This document shows, one piece after another, positions 45,700 through 54,356 of a stretch of DNA of 64,000 bases. The translations under genes were made by a program, and so were the position numbers. Each line of letters starts with the position of its first letter. Position 1 is the stretch's first letter. The notes under the pieces were generated by a model, which saw only the letters and a list, made by a program, of their open reading frames with translations, did no database searches and was not told the DNA's origin. This DNA is from Acidobacteriota bacterium (lineage in GTDB: Bacteria; Acidobacteriota; Thermoanaerobaculia; Multivoradales; J023), in contig JAJCXO010000285.1 of NCBI GenBank assembly GCA_029263395.1, positions 1 to 64,000 of the forward strand, in the 5' to 3' direction.

Positions 45700-46913
45700 G
45701 TTGGGATCTCCACCGCAAGAGATAGACCGCAATCCGGCGCAGACTCGAGCTCGAAATGACCGGCGAGCTGGCGCACCCGCTCCTGCACCCCGAGCAATCC
45801 GAACCCACCGGTAGGATCGACCGTTCCGACGCCATCGTCTCGCACTTCGAGACGAACCATTTCCCGACTGCGGTAGTCCAGGACCACCTCAACACGCTCA
45901 GCGTTAGCATGCTTTCGAATATTGGTCATCCCTTCTTGAGCAGTACGATATAGGACCAAGGCAGCCGCCGAAGAAATATTCCTGGGCTCACCGAGTACTT
46001 GCAAGAAGGTCTCCGGATCAGCTTCCTCCGGTCGAGCCAACAGCTCTTTGAGAGCCTCTCCCAGCTGGCGTCCAGCGAGCGGTGACGACCGTAGGCTCGA
46101 GACCGACTGTCGGATCTCGGTCAACCCCTGTTGCGTCAAACCCTGAGCCTTATCCAGTGCATCTCTGGCCTTTACGGGATCCCGGTCGAGCATCGCCTTG
46201 GCAGCCTCCAACTGGATATGCACCACAGTGAGATAGTGCCCTACGCTATCGTGGATCTCACGCGCCAGCCTGCTCCGCTCACGCTCCGCAGCCAACTCCT
46301 CGGCTTCCACGGCAAACTCCGACAACTTATGGTTTGCCGTCAACAGCTCGTCGCTCAGCCGTTGGCTCTTGATTCGTGCAGAAACCTCACGCAAAGCAAT
46401 ATCGGTAAACAACAGCACGAAGGCGACCGCGGCTGAGACCCCGATCACCGCACTCGGGACAGACCTCCACCCACCCAACGAATAAACGTGAACTCCGATG
46501 ATGGCCAGACTGATCAACGCAACCACAGCCGTACCGAAGGGCCGCAGGTAAATGCGGCCCTGGGCGACTAATGGCATGAACACCAGCCACTCGACACTGA
46601 AGACGCCCTGGCGCGCAAAAAGCCATGCCAACAACCCCGTCAACATGAACTGGAGAGCGAAGAAACCCCAGACGACACGCTTCGACGGCGACGCCCATCG
46701 ACCTTCGCCGAACCGAAGGCTCAGCAGCGTGCAGCCAATACCGATCCCTCCGATCGCCAAGTAGAACGTCCAGGGAGCTCGGTTGGCCTCCAATGAGGAC
46801 ACGCCGACCCCCAACAACATCACCAACGCCACTACGTAGCTGCGGCGTTGCCGTGACTCCCTGGCGCTCGGCAATAAGACTGGCTGATCGGCGCGCTCGG
46901 CTGTGACAGTCAA
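45696..46913 (-). CDS. NarX/DesK-type membrane sensor histidine kinase
   Basis: About 405 residues. Five to six membrane helices occupy roughly residues 25-175 (for example VVALVMLLGVGVSSL and FALQFMLTGLLAWLFA) without an evident periplasmic domain. A coiled coil leads to the HisKA_3 phosphorylation site EIHDSVGHYLTVVHIQLE (His near 221), then a HATPase domain with VRDDGVG and GGFGLLGVQERV. It phosphorylates the overlapping NarL-type regulator. A TTG at 46913, just after the stop of the upstream membrane-protein gene, is the likeliest start; the longer frame to 47036 overlaps that gene by 120 bases. The membrane protein before it may supply the stimulus. Confidence 0.88.
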   Translation of the reverse strand: MTVTAERADQPVLLPSARESRQRRSYVVALVMLLGVGVSSLEANRAPWTFYLAIGGIGIGCTLLSLRFGEGRWASPSKRVVWGFFALQFMLTGLLAWLFARQGVFSVEWLVFMPLVAQGRIYLRPFGTAVVALISLAIIGVHVYSLGGWRSVPSAVIGVSAAVAFVLLFTDIALREVSARIKSQRLSDELLTANHKLSEFAVEAEELAAERERSRLAREIHDSVGHYLTVVHIQLEAAKAMLDRDPVKARDALDKAQGLTQQGLTEIRQSVSSLRSSPLAGRQLGEALKELLARPEEADPETFLQVLGEPRNISSAAALVLYRTAQEGMTNIRKHANAERVEVVLDYRSREMVRLEVRDDGVGTVDPTGGFGLLGVQERVRQLAGHFELESAPDCGLSLAVEIPT

Positions 46914-46915
46914 GT

Positions 46916-47674
46916 TCAGGCATGCTCCGTTGCAGGCACCGCCTCGCCCATCGGCGTCGTATCTCCCAACTTGCGGCGATAATGCCGCTGCCAAAGGAAC
47001 GTCGCTGGGACGCCGACCGCGGCTGGCAAGATCCACGGTAACACACCAGCCAAACCCGTCACCTGAAGATCGAAGAGCCGACTCGCTCCGAAGACCGCAA
47101 AGGCAGTGTGAAAACCGATTCCGGCACCAAGAGTAGAACGTAGATGGGCATAAAACCAGGCTCGGCGGGAAGTATCTTTGCCGGTGATATAGCGCAGGAT
47201 TCCCACCCCACTTCCCAGGCCAATCGGAGACATCACGATCAACAAGACCGAGTTACTGGTCGGCTGAATCACAGCTAAGGCTACGATCAGCAGACTTGCT
47301 GCGATAGCTGCCCCCGCCAAACCACGATTGAACCACGTATCAAGCTGCATCGGGTCAGGCTTGGCCTCGAGCACCTTGATGGAGTGACGCAGGATGACGA
47401 AGGTCACGAGCCCCAGGTAAGCCAACATCGCGATCGATGCCAAGCCAGCAAGATTCTGAGCTGTGAGGCCGCGCCCGACGATGAGCCAGACCAGCACTGC
47501 ACACGACGCCATCGCCGAAGCCGTGACGCCGTAGCCGCAAACCACGAAGACCTTACCGGCACGACGATGAACATAACCGCCCTTCCGGCTGAAAACTGGG
47601 AACCAGAAAGCGATGAGACCGGTGAATCCGAGGATGACATGCGCCCAACGAAGGATCTCGCGCAACAAATCCAT
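46916..47674 (-). CDS. Polytopic membrane protein, DUF2306-like
   Basis: 252 residues with about 7 membrane helices. The N-terminal RWAHVILGFTGLIAFWFPVFSRKGGYVHRRAGKVFV, with paired histidines and a GG-x-x-HRRAG turn, resembles DUF2306-type membrane proteins. AAGGAG lies 8 bases before the ATG. Its stop is 2 bases from the kinase start, so the three genes form an operon. It could act as an accessory sensor for the kinase, but that is inferred from position only. Confidence 0.78.
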   Translation of the reverse strand: MDLLREILRWAHVILGFTGLIAFWFPVFSRKGGYVHRRAGKVFVVCGYGVTASAMASCAVLVWLIVGRGLTAQNLAGLASIAMLAYLGLVTFVILRHSIKVLEAKPDPMQLDTWFNRGLAGAAIAASLLIVALAVIQPTSNSVLLIVMSPIGLGSGVGILRYITGKDTSRRAWFYAHLRSTLGAGIGFHTAFAVFGASRLFDLQVTGLAGVLPWILPAAVGVPATFLWQRHYRRKLGDTTPMGEAVPATEHA

Positions 47675-47930
47675 GACATCTGCTCCTTAGTCCATAAACA
47701 CAGAGGATCGTCCCGCTGTGCAAACAGCACTTTGCCGCGCCAAGGGTCACGATCTCAGGTGCCGATCGTCACCCATAAGGTCATGTCATGCCGCTCACAT
47801 GCCATTAGGCAACACATCATCCGATTCGTATAAGATGGTCGTATCAGAAGACTCAGAGGTCCCTAGGCGAGTCACCCAGAGTCGCTGGCCTCGAGAACCC
47901 CGAACCGGTCGACCTGAAATAAGGCTCAGC

Positions 47931-48602
47931 GTGAAGAACATTCTGCGTTGGCTTCTTTGGTTATGGCTCTGCGGGGTCGTGTGGGCGGCCTTCTTCTACG
48001 CGCCCATCTCGGCAGGCTTTGCCGGTCTCGACGGTCAAAGTCCGCAATCGAGCCGCATCGTGTTCTTCCACGTACCGATGGCGGTGGCTTCATTCTTCGG
48101 CTTCTTGGCCGGTGCTTGGTGGAGTGCACTCTATCTTTGGAAGCGTAAGCCAGAATCCGATCTTGCCGGCGTGGCGGCAATCGAGGTGAGTTTGCTGTTT
48201 TGCGTCTTAGCCACCGTCACGGGTGCAGTCTGGTCTCGCGTCCAATGGGGTGCCTACTGGAATTGGGATCCGCGGCAGACATCAATGGCACTCGCGCTGG
48301 TGTTCTACGCTGCATACCTGACGTTACGCGGCGCTATCGAAGACCCCGAGACGCGGGCCAGGATCTCGGCGTCCTATGCCGTGTTGGGTTTTATCGTGGC
48401 CCCGTTTCTCTACTTCATCATGCCCCGTATGGCCAGTTTTTCGTTACATCCCAAGCCCGGTGGCGCGGAGATGGAGGCCAGCATCGGCCTGGTGGTCGTC
48501 GCCGGAATCGTCGGCTTTACCGCCTTGTTCTTCTGGATGCAGAACCTGAGATATCGGGTGCTGGCGATCGAAGAACGCTCCGCGCAGATGATGATGGACT
48601 AA
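47931..48602 (+). CDS. ccmC: CcmC, heme-handling membrane protein of cytochrome c maturation
   Basis: 223 residues with six membrane helices. The WWD signature WGAYWNWDPRQTSMA lies at about residues 105-120, flanked by the conserved histidines (FFHVPMA and FSLHPKPGG). CcmC delivers heme to CcmE in the periplasmic face of the inner membrane. The GTG at 47931 has AAGG 6 bases upstream; an upstream frame opening at 47718 would add 71 Arg-rich residues that do not resemble CcmC. It is the first of four ccm genes here. ccmA and ccmB are not in the window. Confidence 0.92.
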   Translation: MKNILRWLLWLWLCGVVWAAFFYAPISAGFAGLDGQSPQSSRIVFFHVPMAVASFFGFLAGAWWSALYLWKRKPESDLAGVAAIEVSLLFCVLATVTGAVWSRVQWGAYWNWDPRQTSMALALVFYAAYLTLRGAIEDPETRARISASYAVLGFIVAPFLYFIMPRMASFSLHPKPGGAEMEASIGLVVVAGIVGFTALFFWMQNLRYRVLAIEERSAQMMMD

Positions 48603-48648
48603 CTGCCCTAACGGGTGATGCAGCAACAGCCCAAAGGGGTATCGAATC

Positions 48649-48765
48649 ATGAATGAAGGTGGCGTACTCTGGCTCGCAGCAGTCAACTTGATCATCTGGA
48701 CCGGTTTATTCTTCTATCTGCTTAGTCTGGAACGAAAGATCCGTCAGCAGGAGAAAGACTCATGA
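48649..48765 (+). CDS. ccmD: CcmD, tiny heme-exporter subunit
   Basis: 38 residues: one membrane helix (VLWLAAVNLIIWTGLFFYLL) followed by a charged cytoplasmic tail (SLERKIRQQEKDS), the standard CcmD form. It stabilises the CcmC-CcmE complex. AAAGGGG lies about 9 bases before the ATG. Its stop overlaps the CcmE start in ATGA. It is easy to miss because of its size. Confidence 0.85.
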   Translation: MNEGGVLWLAAVNLIIWTGLFFYLLSLERKIRQQEKDS

Positions 48766-49172
48766 AATCCAACAAGAAAGTCTACTACCTCGTCGGTACA
48801 GTGTTGCTTGTGCTTTTTGCCGGCTTCTCCTACTCCGAGTTCAGAGGAGCACTCACACCCTACGTGTCGTATGACAAGGCACGCGAAGCACCGCGTACCG
48901 TGCAGGTTGCTGGTGGCTTGGAGAAAGGGTCGAATTCCTACGACGAAGAGGCAGGCTTGATGCGCTTCACCCTGGTGGAAGCCGAGACTGAGCAGACACT
49001 TGCCATCCGCTATGAGGGTGTGAAGCCAGCCAACTTCGAAGACGCCATCAGTATTGTCGCGATTGGTGAATTCGACGCTCAGGCCGAAGAATTTGCTGCC
49101 AAACAGCTGTTGGTGAAGTGTCCGTCCAAGTACCAGGGATTGGAGAGCGTCGAGACCAAGACGTACGGCTGA
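48762..49172 (+). CDS. ccmE: CcmE heme chaperone, CxxxY variant
   Basis: 136 residues. One N-terminal membrane anchor (VYYLVGTVLLVLFAGFSY) is followed by the OB-fold periplasmic domain (TLAIRYEGVKPANFEDAISIVAIGEF). In classical CcmE the covalent heme ligand is a histidine in HxxxY; here the segment is KCPSKY, so C120 takes its place and Y124 is kept. This CxxxY form is known from the so-called System I* of some deltaproteobacteria and archaea, where CcmG and CcmH are also missing; none of these follows here either. It is overlapped by ccmD upstream and followed by ccmF after 2 bases. Confidence 0.9.
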   Translation: MKSNKKVYYLVGTVLLVLFAGFSYSEFRGALTPYVSYDKAREAPRTVQVAGGLEKGSNSYDEEAGLMRFTLVEAETEQTLAIRYEGVKPANFEDAISIVAIGEFDAQAEEFAAKQLLVKCPSKYQGLESVETKTYG

Positions 49173-49174
49173 TC

Positions 49175-51448
49175 ATGTTCGAGGCACTATCTCACCTCTA
49201 CTTGCCTGGCGCAGTCACCATCTGGTGTGCCGTCTTTTTCGGTTTAGCGTCGTTCTGGGGCTACGTTCAAGCTGGCCAAGCTGGCCAAGCTAGCCAAGGC
49301 TCGCTAGCCTTCGCCCGCCGGGGTTATTACTTCTTCGCCGGCTCTATCGTGCTTTCTGCCTTCGTCCTATTCCTATGTTTTATGCGACGCGATTTCCGGA
49401 TCGAGTACGTGTACCAGTATTCGGGGCTCGATCTGGCGGCACATTTTCAACTCGCAGCATTCTGGGCTGGCCAGAAGGGTAGCTTCCTGATCTGGCTGTT
49501 GTGGGCCGCATTGCTCGGCCTGCCGCTGGGTCGCTCTGCCGGTCGCGACGAACCGACGGTGATGGCAGTTTATCTCCTGACTCTGTTCGGCTTACTCTTC
49601 ATCCTAGTACGCGAAAATCCATTCGTGATGCTCGAAGAGGCGCCTTTTGATGGCGCTGGGCTAAATCCGCTGCTGCAGGATGATTGGATGGTGATCCATC
49701 CACCGATCATGTTTGTCGGTTATGCCGCCGCGGCGATACCGTTCGCTTTTGCCGCCGCTGGCATGTGGAGACGCAACACGTCGAATTGGGCGGCACGCGC
49801 CTTTCCGTGGGCGTTGGGTGGCTTCTTGGTCCTTGGTACCGCAATCCTCATGGGTGGCTATTGGGCCTACAAAACCCTCGGCTGGGGCGGCTACTGGGGT
49901 TGGGATCCCGTAGAGAACGCATCACTCATCCCGTGGCTATTGGGCATCGTCTTGATTCACGGTCTCTACCTGGAGCGTACAAAAGGCCGGTTTCGGCGTT
50001 CCAACCTGGTGGTCGCCTGCTTGCTTTACCTTTCGGTGCTTTACGGCACATTCCTCACTCGCTCCGGGGTCTTGGCGGACTTCTCCGTCCACAGCTTCGT
50101 TGATCTTGGCATCTCCGGATGGTTGGTTGCTCTGATGGCTTTCTTCGCCTTCACGTCGATGTACCTACTGTTGACCCGCCTACCCGGTGTTCAAACATCG
50201 ACGAACGAAGACCCATTCCTCTCCCGTGGTTTCGCGTTGGTGGCCTCGGCAGTTACGGTTGGTATTTCGGCTTTTGTGATCGCCATCGGCACCTCGGCAC
50301 CGCTGCTGACAAAATTTATGGAGAATCCTGGCCAGGTTGGCCCCGAGTTCTATAACCGTGTCAATCTACCCTTGGCGCTGATTATTGCCGTGTTGTTGAC
50401 AGCGGTCCCCTTCCTCACTTGGAAGGGCGTACCAGCCGCGCAATTGCTCCGAAAACTCTTGCCCAGCTTCGGTTTCGCCCTGGTGGCCACCATCGTTGCG
50501 GTGGCCAGTGGTGTCGAATCCCTGTTCCACATCGTCTTCGTCTTCTGCGCCTCTTCGGCGCTCGCTGCAAACCTGCACAAGGTCATCGATCTGATTCGCA
50601 GCCGAACCTTGGTGACCAGCGGTGGTTATCTCTCTCACGTTGGTGTCGGAATCATGTTCCTCGGCGTCCTAGCATCCTCGGCCTATGATCAAAGCGCCAA
50701 GGTAACCCTCGAGCAGGGTGTCGAGCAGCGGGTCGGAGAGGATCTGACGTTGACCTTCGTACGCTATCTGCCGCGGCAAGGCAAAGAGAAGGAACGGATG
50801 GAAGTCAAAGTTGTCCGTGACGACGGCTTCACTTACAACGCCTATCCCAAGTTTTTCCTCAACGATCGCACCAAGCAGCTGATGGTCAATCCTCACATCA
50901 AGAAGGTACCGCTGCAGGACTTCTACATCTCGCCGATTCAATACGAGCCGGGTCAACCGCCAGGAGTCGACCATCGCATGCAACTCGCCCGTGGCGAAAC
51001 CGCGACGATCGAAGACCTGACAGTGCGCTTCATCGACTACAACTTGCAGAACACCGGCAACCCCTCCGTGGCCCTGGCTAGCGGAGACGTGGTAACTCTC
51101 GGCGCGGATCTCGAGATCAGCCGCAATGGACAAGTCCTGCCGGCGACAGCGATTTATCGCTTTTCTTCGTTCGGCCAAGTCGAAACACCGCCGATCGAGC
51201 TACCGGGCGGAGGTTGGTTGGCGATGACCGGAATTCATCCCGGTGTCGGCAAAGTGCAACTCGACATCGCGGGCATTGAGTCTGAGCCACAGCTTGCCAA
51301 GCTGTCGATCGATGTAACCCGCAAACCCCTGATCAACATGGTTTGGTACGGACTCTATGTCGTACTCTTCGGCGGTCTCTTGTCGACCTGGAAGCGCATC
51401 AAGGGAGCGCGCCAAGTGGATGTGATTGCAGCCAAGACCGCTGCCTGA
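49175..51448 (+). CDS. ccmF: CcmF, heme lyase core of cytochrome c maturation
   Basis: 757 residues with about 14-15 membrane helices. HPPIMFVGYAAAAIPFAFA lies near residue 174-192, and the WWD heme-handling signature GYWAYKTLGWGGYWGWDPVENAS near 228-250, followed by LIPWLLG. The C-terminal third is a large soluble periplasmic part. CcmF joins heme from CcmE to apocytochrome CxxCH motifs. The ATG at 49175 lies 2 bases after the ccmE stop. A frame opening at 49118 would overlap ccmE by 55 bases and is rejected. In System I* the usual CcmH partner is absent. Confidence 0.93.
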   Translation: MFEALSHLYLPGAVTIWCAVFFGLASFWGYVQAGQAGQASQGSLAFARRGYYFFAGSIVLSAFVLFLCFMRRDFRIEYVYQYSGLDLAAHFQLAAFWAGQKGSFLIWLLWAALLGLPLGRSAGRDEPTVMAVYLLTLFGLLFILVRENPFVMLEEAPFDGAGLNPLLQDDWMVIHPPIMFVGYAAAAIPFAFAAAGMWRRNTSNWAARAFPWALGGFLVLGTAILMGGYWAYKTLGWGGYWGWDPVENASLIPWLLGIVLIHGLYLERTKGRFRRSNLVVACLLYLSVLYGTFLTRSGVLADFSVHSFVDLGISGWLVALMAFFAFTSMYLLLTRLPGVQTSTNEDPFLSRGFALVASAVTVGISAFVIAIGTSAPLLTKFMENPGQVGPEFYNRVNLPLALIIAVLLTAVPFLTWKGVPAAQLLRKLLPSFGFALVATIVAVASGVESLFHIVFVFCASSALAANLHKVIDLIRSRTLVTSGGYLSHVGVGIMFLGVLASSAYDQSAKVTLEQGVEQRVGEDLTLTFVRYLPRQGKEKERMEVKVVRDDGFTYNAYPKFFLNDRTKQLMVNPHIKKVPLQDFYISPIQYEPGQPPGVDHRMQLARGETATIEDLTVRFIDYNLQNTGNPSVALASGDVVTLGADLEISRNGQVLPATAIYRFSSFGQVETPPIELPGGGWLAMTGIHPGVGKVQLDIAGIESEPQLAKLSIDVTRKPLINMVWYGLYVVLFGGLLSTWKRIKGARQVDVIAAKTAA
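49271..49297 (+). repeat. 9-base tandem repeat inside ccmF
   Basis: Three copies of GC(T)GGCCAA-type units (GCTGGCCAA twice, GCTAGCCAA once) encode Ala-Gly-Gln/Ala-Ser-Gln in the loop after the first membrane helix. In-frame, so copy-number change would only alter loop length. Confidence 0.6.
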
Positions 51449-51451
51449 GCC

Positions 51452-51471
51452 GACCGAAGATCTCTTCGGTC
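51452..51471. terminator. Hairpin between convergent ccmF and metallophosphoesterase genes
   Basis: A perfect 8-bp stem GACCGAAG / CTTCGGTC with the loop ATCT lies between the convergent stop codons and touches the stop of the minus-strand gene. No T-run on either side. It probably serves both strands. Confidence 0.6.
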
Positions 51472-52213
51472 AGATTCCTAGCGCTAGACGGTCTGCCAAC
51501 ACCTTCGGCAGACCAGACTTGACGATCCGTTCTTGGGCCTTGGAGATTGCGTAGTCTACGCGATGCCAACGGACCGTTCGGGTCTCGCTGTCATAGGTGA
51601 TGTACGCGGCCCGGGGATCTCGGTCTCTGGGCTGGCCGATCGAGCCAGGATTCAAGAGGTAACGTTTACCTTCTTCTAGCTTGAGCGTAAACGACTCCCC
51701 TTGGACCACCGCAACCTCGATGCCTTTGGGCTGCTGCACGAACAACGATGGGATATGGGTGTGCCCGAAGAACACAACCTCGGCGTTGTAGTTGGTAAAG
51801 ATCTCGTAAGCATCATAGATCGAGAAGACATAGGTGTCTTCGTCTAGAGGAGAGCCGTGGCAGATATGCAGATGCTCTTCGATTTCCATTGGCCCTAGAG
51901 GCATCTGACGCACATACCGCATGTTGGCTGGAGTCAGTCGGTCGGCTGTCCAGCGCGCAGCGGCTAGTGCAGGCTGATTGAAATTGGAACCGTCTTCCAA
52001 GCCACAGACCACTTTGTCGTGATTGCCGCGGACAACTTCGACCGGCCCTTCCAAATTCTTGACCGCCTCGACAACTTGGTTGGGACCTGCGCCGTAACCA
52101 ACCAGGTCTCCCAAAACCAAGGTGGTATCGAATCGCTTACGCCGGACACGCCGCAGCACGGCCGCAAACGCGTCCCAGTTGCCGTGCATGTCGGACAGAA
52201 TTAGATACCGCAA
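51470..52213 (-). CDS. Calcineurin-like metallophosphoesterase
   Basis: 247 residues. All metal-binding blocks are seen in order: SDMHGNWDA, LGDLVGYGAGP, VRGNHDKVV and FFGHTHIP, with LLNPGSIGQPRDRDP at the end as in YfcE-type enzymes. It hydrolyses phosphomonoester or phosphodiester bonds; substrate unknown. The start is a TTG overlapping the shikimate kinase stop by 13 bases, so translation is coupled. Last gene of the minus-strand run. Confidence 0.9.
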   Translation of the reverse strand: MRYLILSDMHGNWDAFAAVLRRVRRKRFDTTLVLGDLVGYGAGPNQVVEAVKNLEGPVEVVRGNHDKVVCGLEDGSNFNQPALAAARWTADRLTPANMRYVRQMPLGPMEIEEHLHICHGSPLDEDTYVFSIYDAYEIFTNYNAEVVFFGHTHIPSLFVQQPKGIEVAVVQGESFTLKLEEGKRYLLNPGSIGQPRDRDPRAAYITYDSETRTVRWHRVDYAISKAQERIVKSGLPKVLADRLALGI

Positions 52214-52758
52214 CTTCTCTCTCTAAGTAAGTGCTCGATTCTAGCAGCAACAGTGTGTGCTGTGGCTTCTGGCGGGCTTGTCACCCGCAGATCCGCCATC
52301 CTATAAGTGTCGAGCCGACGTGTGTAGAGTTCTCGGATCTGTTCTTCGCCAAGATACAGAGGTCGATCAGATTTTACGCTGCGTGCAAGCCTTGCAAGGA
52401 TCGTTTCCAACCCAGGATCGAGCCAAATGCTGAGACCCAAACGGCGGATAACCTCCCGATTGCGCTCGAACACCATGGCACCACCACCTGTGGCGATGAC
52501 GCCATGTTCAACGGCTTCGGTCTGACGGAGGCATTGATACTCGAGGTCTCGAAACGCCTGCTCCCCACGATGATCGAAGATAGCGCGCACCGATTCGCCC
52601 GCTTTCTCCTCGATCACAGCATCGAGATCGACAAAAGATCGTTCGAGCAAACGCGCCAGACGACTTCCGACAGAAGTTTTACCGGAAGCCATGAAGCCGA
52701 CTAAATAGAGTCGTGCCGTACTTGGCGGTGTGGTTTCGTCAGGACTTGCGCTGACCAT
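52201..52758 (-). CDS. aroK: Shikimate kinase
   Basis: 185 residues. The P-loop GFMASGKTSVG, the FVDLDAVIEEKAG shikimate/Mg site, RGEQAFRDLE and the ATGGGAMV block are all normal for the family, followed by SDRPLY and the lid arginines RRLDTYR. It phosphorylates shikimate at the 3-hydroxyl in the aromatic amino acid pathway. The ATG at 52758 lies inside the end of the NSS small-subunit gene (20-base overlap). A longer frame to 52827 would almost cover that gene and is rejected. Confidence 0.9.
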   Translation of the reverse strand: MVSASPDETTPPSTARLYLVGFMASGKTSVGSRLARLLERSFVDLDAVIEEKAGESVRAIFDHRGEQAFRDLEYQCLRQTEAVEHGVIATGGGAMVFERNREVIRRLGLSIWLDPGLETILARLARSVKSDRPLYLGEEQIRELYTRRLDTYRMADLRVTSPPEATAHTVAARIEHLLRERSCGI

Positions 52759-52864
52759 CTGTCTTGCGCTTCTCTTGTTTGATTGCCCGAAACAAGAGAA
52801 GCACAAAACCTCCCCAAACCAGTCCACAGATTAGAACCATCATCGTTGTTGCTATCGGCGTCAT
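52739..52864 (-). CDS. Small membrane subunit of an NSS transporter (MetS-like)
   Basis: 41 residues, too short for most gene finders. One hydrophobic helix (TTMMVLICGLVWGGFVLLLF) is followed by a basic tail (RAIKQEKRKTDGQRKS). Its ATG overlaps the transporter stop codon in ATGA, the classic sign of coupled translation. Tiny partners of this kind are known for methionine/alanine importers of the NSS family (MetP/MetS of Corynebacterium). The position, length and topology fit; the substrate is not proven. Confidence 0.75.
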   Translation of the reverse strand: MTPIATTMMVLICGLVWGGFVLLLFRAIKQEKRKTDGQRKS

Positions 52865-54324
52865 GACGCTGCTCCTTTTGCTGCGCCTGCGCTGCTGCGA
52901 TTAGCCAACCATCGATTGGCCAGTAGGAGCAAGATCAAGGCGATCGCCCACTGCATCAGAACCGTGCCGACACTGAAGGGTTGCCAAGGATCGAGCCAAC
53001 CCTCGACATCCCAACCACGCGCTTCGTAGAGCCACCACACCATCAACGTCACAGCCTCGATTGGCACCAGAATACCGACGATCACCACCCACCACCGGCC
53101 GATGCGAAGATCGCTATGGTCACCATTAATCACGTCATTGCGCAAGCGTTCGAGCCCAAAACGGGATGCCGCAATCGCAAAGAACAGCCCCGACAGCATT
53201 AAGCCGACGCCCCACACCCAGTCTTGGTTCTTGAATACATCGAGCGACAACGCGGATGGCATACCTAAAACCAGCCCTGCCCCACCGGCACAAAGCAACG
53301 CTGGGCGACGACTCATACCCATATCGATCAGCACTCGGGTGGCGAGCTCGAGCATGGCGATCAAGCTAGTCAAAGCGGCGAAAGACAAGGCGCCGAAAAA
53401 AAGTACCATGAACAGGCCGCCGGCCGGCATTTCGGCAAACAGCTGCGGCATCCAGATGAACGTCAAGCCTTCGTTACCAGCGCCTACAATGTCTTGCTGA
53501 GCGGCAGGATTAATCGCGAAGACAGTGCACAGCACCATGATGCCGGCCAACAAAGACATCGAGTTATTGCCGAAACCGATCAAGAAGGCATTGAGAGCCA
53601 CGTCCTCCCGCGCCCTCATATAAATTGCATAGGTCAAGATCAAACCCCAGCCGGCACCGGTGTCCCAGGCATTCTGAGTCAACGCCTCGAGCCAGATCTT
53701 GGGGCTGCCCAACGCCTGCCAGTCCGGTGTGAATAGGAACTCGAGCCCTCTCGATGCACCCGGCAGGGTCACTGCTCGCACAGCCAAGATCAAAACCATC
53801 GCTGCCAGCGTCGGTATCAATATCTTGGCAACTCGTTCGATGCCCCGGACGCCGAACCAGACGACTGCAATGCCAAGACCGAGAGCCAGAAAGTGCGTAC
53901 CGATGGCCTTTGGCGTACCGGCAAACGAATTCCACAACGCCTCGGCCTCACCTTGCCCCTTGAGCCCACCGGTCACCGCAGCAGCGAGAAAACGAAAGCA
54001 CCAGCCGGTGACAACGGAATAGTAGAACATGATGGCGCTGGCACAGATCGCAACAAAACCGCCCATCCACGCAAAGTTGGGGCCGGCCGTTTCGACAAAA
54101 GCACCAATAGCCCCACGTCGTGTCCGTTTGCCGAAGGAGAATTCGACGATCATTAGTGGTATCGACCACAGGAAGAGGAAGACGACCCAGGCGACCAGGA
54201 AACTCCCTCCCCCATTCGACGCCGCAATCCGGGGGAAGCGCCAGATATTGCCTGTTCCGACCGCCATCCCGAGAGTCGCGATGATCAAGCCCCAACGACT
54301 GCCAAACTCTTCTACGCGACTCAT
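52861..54324 (-). CDS. Sodium-dependent transporter of the NSS (SNF) family
   Basis: 487 residues with 11-12 membrane helices. The N-terminal sodium/substrate site WGLIIATLGMAVGTGNIWRFP is the LeuT signature with the unwound TM1. TM6 has NAWDTGAGWGLILTYA, and TM8 has FFGALSFAALTSLIAMLE. It imports an amino acid with sodium; the small partner subunit downstream points to the methionine/alanine branch. AAGGAGAG lies 7 bases before the ATG. It begins 32 bases after thiE. Confidence 0.92.
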   Translation of the reverse strand: MSRVEEFGSRWGLIIATLGMAVGTGNIWRFPRIAASNGGGSFLVAWVVFLFLWSIPLMIVEFSFGKRTRRGAIGAFVETAGPNFAWMGGFVAICASAIMFYYSVVTGWCFRFLAAAVTGGLKGQGEAEALWNSFAGTPKAIGTHFLALGLGIAVVWFGVRGIERVAKILIPTLAAMVLILAVRAVTLPGASRGLEFLFTPDWQALGSPKIWLEALTQNAWDTGAGWGLILTYAIYMRAREDVALNAFLIGFGNNSMSLLAGIMVLCTVFAINPAAQQDIVGAGNEGLTFIWMPQLFAEMPAGGLFMVLFFGALSFAALTSLIAMLELATRVLIDMGMSRRPALLCAGGAGLVLGMPSALSLDVFKNQDWVWGVGLMLSGLFFAIAASRFGLERLRNDVINGDHSDLRIGRWWVVIVGILVPIEAVTLMVWWLYEARGWDVEGWLDPWQPFSVGTVLMQWAIALILLLLANRWLANRSSAGAAKGAAS

Positions 54325-54356
54325 CTTGGCTCTCCTTGGCTTTATCTCAGAGCCGA

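Noticed and set aside
47718-47930. 71-residue N-terminal extension of CcmC
   Set aside because: Arg-rich and unlike CcmC; the GTG at 47931 has a proper ribosome site and gives the usual length.
49118-49174. Start of ccmF inside ccmE
   Set aside because: Would add 19 polar residues before the first membrane helix; the ATG at 49175 lies 2 bases after the ccmE stop.
52759-52827. Longer N-terminus for shikimate kinase
   Set aside because: Would overlap nearly the whole NSS small-subunit gene and adds a Cys/Phe-rich stretch not seen in the family.
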